Shown piece after piece: positions 14,040 to 16,111 of a DNA stretch of 16,111 nucleotides. Made by a program: the position numbers and the translations under genes. The notes under the pieces were generated by a model, which was not told the DNA's origin, did no database searches, and worked only from the letters and a program-made list of their open reading frames with translations. The stretch's first letter is position 1, and each line of letters opens with the position of its first letter. The stretch covers positions 1-16,111 of the forward strand of contig MGNS01000160.1 of the NCBI GenBank assembly GCA_001795165.1, given 5' to 3'. Origin of the DNA: Chloroflexi bacterium RBG_16_57_11. Lineage in GTDB: Bacteria > Chloroflexota > Anaerolineae > Anaerolineales > UBA4823.

Positions 14040-14065
14040 ACGGCGCGGCAGCGCCGTAAGTTTTT
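14040..14065 (+). terminator. Terminator-like hairpin between tetR and the permease gene
   Basis: ACGGCGC (14040-14046) pairs with GCGCCGT (14051-14057) around GGCA, followed by AAGTTTTT. It is 36 bases after the tetR stop and 61 before the permease start. If it terminates, it would partly separate the two genes; the short T-run suggests incomplete termination. Confidence 0.7.
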
Positions 14066-14126
14066 ACCAGCCCCTGTCAACAGACATCGAAGTTCCGATG
14101 ACTTAATGAATTGGTCTGAGCCAAAA

Positions 14127-16111
14127 ATGTTTCTAAAAAATCTCCTCCGCCGAAAAATCCGCACTCTGCTCACCGTTTTGGGCGTCGCCATCGGTGTGGC
14201 GGCTATTATCGGTCTGGGCGCGCTTGCCGATGGCTTGCAATCCGGTTATGGATCGATGCTTAAAGGCAGCAAAGCCGACCTGATCTTGAGCCAACCGGAT
14301 ACCTATGACCTGAGCTATAGCACGGTCGACGAGGCAATTGGTCAGGAGTTGCTCAACGCGCCGGAGGTCTCTGATGTGAGTGGCATGGTACAGGGATTCA
14401 TCCAGGCTGAGAATAATCCCTATTTCTTCGCCTTTGGCCATACACCAGATTCGTTCGCTTTGGAGCGATATCACATAATCCAAGGGCAAGGTCTGGAAGG
14501 TCACATTTCACAGGCCATACATGGCAAGCCCGTGCTGCTTGGCTCAGCTGCCGCCGAGGTGATGGAAAAGACTGTGGGCGACTCCCTGCGGCTCAGCGGA
14601 AGCGTCTATCGCATCCTCGGCATTTATGAGACCGGCGATGCCTTTGAAGACAGCGGCGCGGTGTTGGAATTGAAGGACGCACAGGAGTTGCTTGGTCGAC
14701 CACGGACGGTCAGTCTGTACTATATCCGGCTAAAAGACCCTTCTCTGCGGGAGCGCTTCATGACCCGCGCCGAACGTCTATGGCCCGACCTGCTGGTCAG
14801 CGGATCACAAGACCTGGCTGATCAACAGAGCATGGCGGAGACGATGCAAGGTATGGTGTGGGCGATTGGTGGTCTGGCAATTGTCATCGGCGGTGTGGGT
14901 ATGATGAACTCCCAGCTCATGTCCGTGATGGAGCGAACACGTGAGATCGGGGTATTGAGAGCTGTGGGCTGGAGTAAACGCCGTGTACTCTGGATGATAC
15001 TGATGGAATCGATTTCCGTCTGTCTGATGGGTGGGTTGGCAGGGGTAGTGATCGGATATGCAATGATCTACAGTCTGTCCCACTCTACGACCTTATGGGG
15101 TTTGAACGTAGAAAATATAAAACCACAGCTCCTACAACAAGCTATCACCGTTGTGCTGATATTGGGGCTGGTGGGTGGTTTGTATCCCGCCTGGCGCGCC
15201 TCACGGCTGGCGCCGGTGGAGGCACTACGCTATGAGGGCGGAAGCAGTGGTAAAAAGCTTCGTCGCTTGCCTATCGGTGGCATGGCAATCCAGAGCCTAT
15301 GGCAGCGTCTCACTCGCACCATGCTCACCCTGGCGGTGATCGGTCTGACGGTTGGAGCGATTATCGCTATCGAAGCGGTGATGCTGGGTTTTACCGAAGA
15401 AATGACTGACATGTTCTCCGGCGAGGCACAGATCATACTTCGACAGGCGGACATTGCCGACTCATCCCTTTCCGCCATTGACGAGCGGGTGGGTGATAAA
15501 ATCGCTGCGCTCCCCGAAGTCCAAGATATCGGTGGGATCATGTTTACGGCCACGATATTGCCCGATACAGGTGGTTTCTTGATCCTTCAGGGTTACTCGC
15601 CGCGCAGCTTCCTCATAAACCGGATCGATATCGTCGAAGGCGGTCCATTGGCCAGTAACCACCAAATCCTGCTGGGGCGTAGTATTGCGGACGCGATGAA
15701 TAAAAAAGTGGGCGACACAATCGATTTGAGCGGCTACCGCTTTAGCGTCATTGGAATTTATGAGTCGAAAGTTAGCTGGGAAGAGATTGGTGGGATCATC
15801 ACATTACGTGACGCACAGGTTTTCATGGGAAGGCCACGTAAAGTTACCATGATTGCAGTGCGCTTGAAAGACCCGAATCAAGCTATAGCCCTGGTCGAGA
15901 AGATTAACCGCGATTTTCCTGACGTGCACGCAGCACTGGCGGGCAATTTTGTCTCCGAATTGCCGGATATGCAGAATTCGTCAGCGATGACCGGATCTAT
16001 CTCGGTCCTCGCCATCCTTGTCGGTGGTGTGGGCGTGTTGAACACCATGCTGATGTCAGTCTTCGAGCGCACACGGGAGATCGGTGTATTGCGTGCTTTA
16101 GGCTGGAGGCG
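14127..16111 (+). CDS. ABC transporter permease with duplicated MacB/FtsX modules, partial
   Basis: The frame is open from ATG 14127 to the right edge (661 residues so far, no stop). ATG 14106 is an in-frame alternative; neither has a good ribosome site. Module 1: a helix at about residues 13-33 after basic LLRRKIRT, a MacB-type periplasmic domain (about 35-240), then FtsX helices near 243-266, 288-315 and 337-356. It carries ERTREIGVLRAVGW from residue 269 and the end motif YPAWRASRLAPVEALR. Module 2 repeats this from Met386: IQSLWQRLTRTMLTL, a helix near 398-418, a second periplasmic domain, a helix near 622-645, and ERTREIGVLRALGW from 647, where the window ends. Such permeases, with an ABC ATPase, work on lipoproteins, peptides, antibiotics or cell-envelope lipids; the substrate is unknown. 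The ATPase gene is not in the window and is expected downstream. Confidence 0.92.
   Translation, partial: MFLKNLLRRKIRTLLTVLGVAIGVAAIIGLGALADGLQSGYGSMLKGSKADLILSQPDTYDLSYSTVDEAIGQELLNAPEVSDVSGMVQGFIQAENNPYFFAFGHTPDSFALERYHIIQGQGLEGHISQAIHGKPVLLGSAAAEVMEKTVGDSLRLSGSVYRILGIYETGDAFEDSGAVLELKDAQELLGRPRTVSLYYIRLKDPSLRERFMTRAERLWPDLLVSGSQDLADQQSMAETMQGMVWAIGGLAIVIGGVGMMNSQLMSVMERTREIGVLRAVGWSKRRVLWMILMESISVCLMGGLAGVVIGYAMIYSLSHSTTLWGLNVENIKPQLLQQAITVVLILGLVGGLYPAWRASRLAPVEALRYEGGSSGKKLRRLPIGGMAIQSLWQRLTRTMLTLAVIGLTVGAIIAIEAVMLGFTEEMTDMFSGEAQIILRQADIADSSLSAIDERVGDKIAALPEVQDIGGIMFTATILPDTGGFLILQGYSPRSFLINRIDIVEGGPLASNHQILLGRSIADAMNKKVGDTIDLSGYRFSVIGIYESKVSWEEIGGIITLRDAQVFMGRPRKVTMIAVRLKDPNQAIALVEKINRDFPDVHAALAGNFVSELPDMQNSSAMTGSISVLAILVGGVGVLNTMLMSVFERTREIGVLRALGWR

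Noticed and set aside
14133..15665. Several - strand open frames opposite the permease gene
   Set aside because: They lie opposite a long + strand frame with clear FtsX motifs that is open to the window edge.
1..16111. CRISPR arrays, tRNA or rRNA genes, insertion sequences, prophage
   Set aside because: By eye I saw no regularly spaced repeats, cloverleaf sequences, transposase motifs or phage genes.

Overview
The window looks like a bacterial chromosome segment of moderately high GC. It carries a sugar-catabolism operon, a short solute-transport/oxidoreductase pair, some single genes, and the start of a TetR-controlled ABC export locus. The mix (class I xylose isomerase of the Thermus-like type, RbsA-type sugar ATPase, DUF4380, UroD-type methyltransferase with a corrinoid protein, DUF2270) suggests an anaerobic or facultative Chloroflexota, perhaps Anaerolineae. 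That placement is inferred from remembered family distributions; there is no rRNA or marker gene here to prove it.

Region 1 (1-9107, all + strand) reads as one sugar operon. It has the C-terminal end of a periplasmic sugar-binding protein, a 367-bp non-coding gap full of inverted repeats, a two-domain sugar ABC ATPase, a DUF4380 (galactose-mutarotase-like) protein, a creatininase-family hydrolase, xylose isomerase (xylA), xylulokinase (xylB), a UroD-type methyltransferase, and a B12-binding corrinoid protein. It closes at a strong intrinsic terminator (9068-9107). Import, possible epimerisation or de-modification, isomerisation and phosphorylation would deliver D-xylulose 5-phosphate to the pentose phosphate pathway. 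The corrinoid methyltransferase pair at the end is the unusual part. One reading is that the substrate is a methylated pentose or that a methyl-bearing by-product is salvaged. No transporter permease lies between the ATPase and the terminator, so it must be upstream or elsewhere.

Region 2 (9108-10928) holds an AEC-family permease and a nitroreductase-family flavoprotein, 35 bp apart. A DMT/EamA transporter on the - strand converges on them. Region 3 (11853-13230) has a c-type cytochrome lipoprotein and a DUF2270 membrane protein.

Region 4 (13231-end) is a compact regulatory unit. A near-consensus promoter (TTGACA, 17 bp, TAAAAT) is followed at once by two adjacent palindromes, then a TetR regulator, a terminator-like hairpin, and a large FtsX/MacB-type permease that runs off the window. 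The permease has an internal duplication: two complete periplasmic-domain plus FtsX modules in one chain, about 378 residues apart.

No rRNA, tRNA, CRISPR array, transposase or phage gene was recognised.
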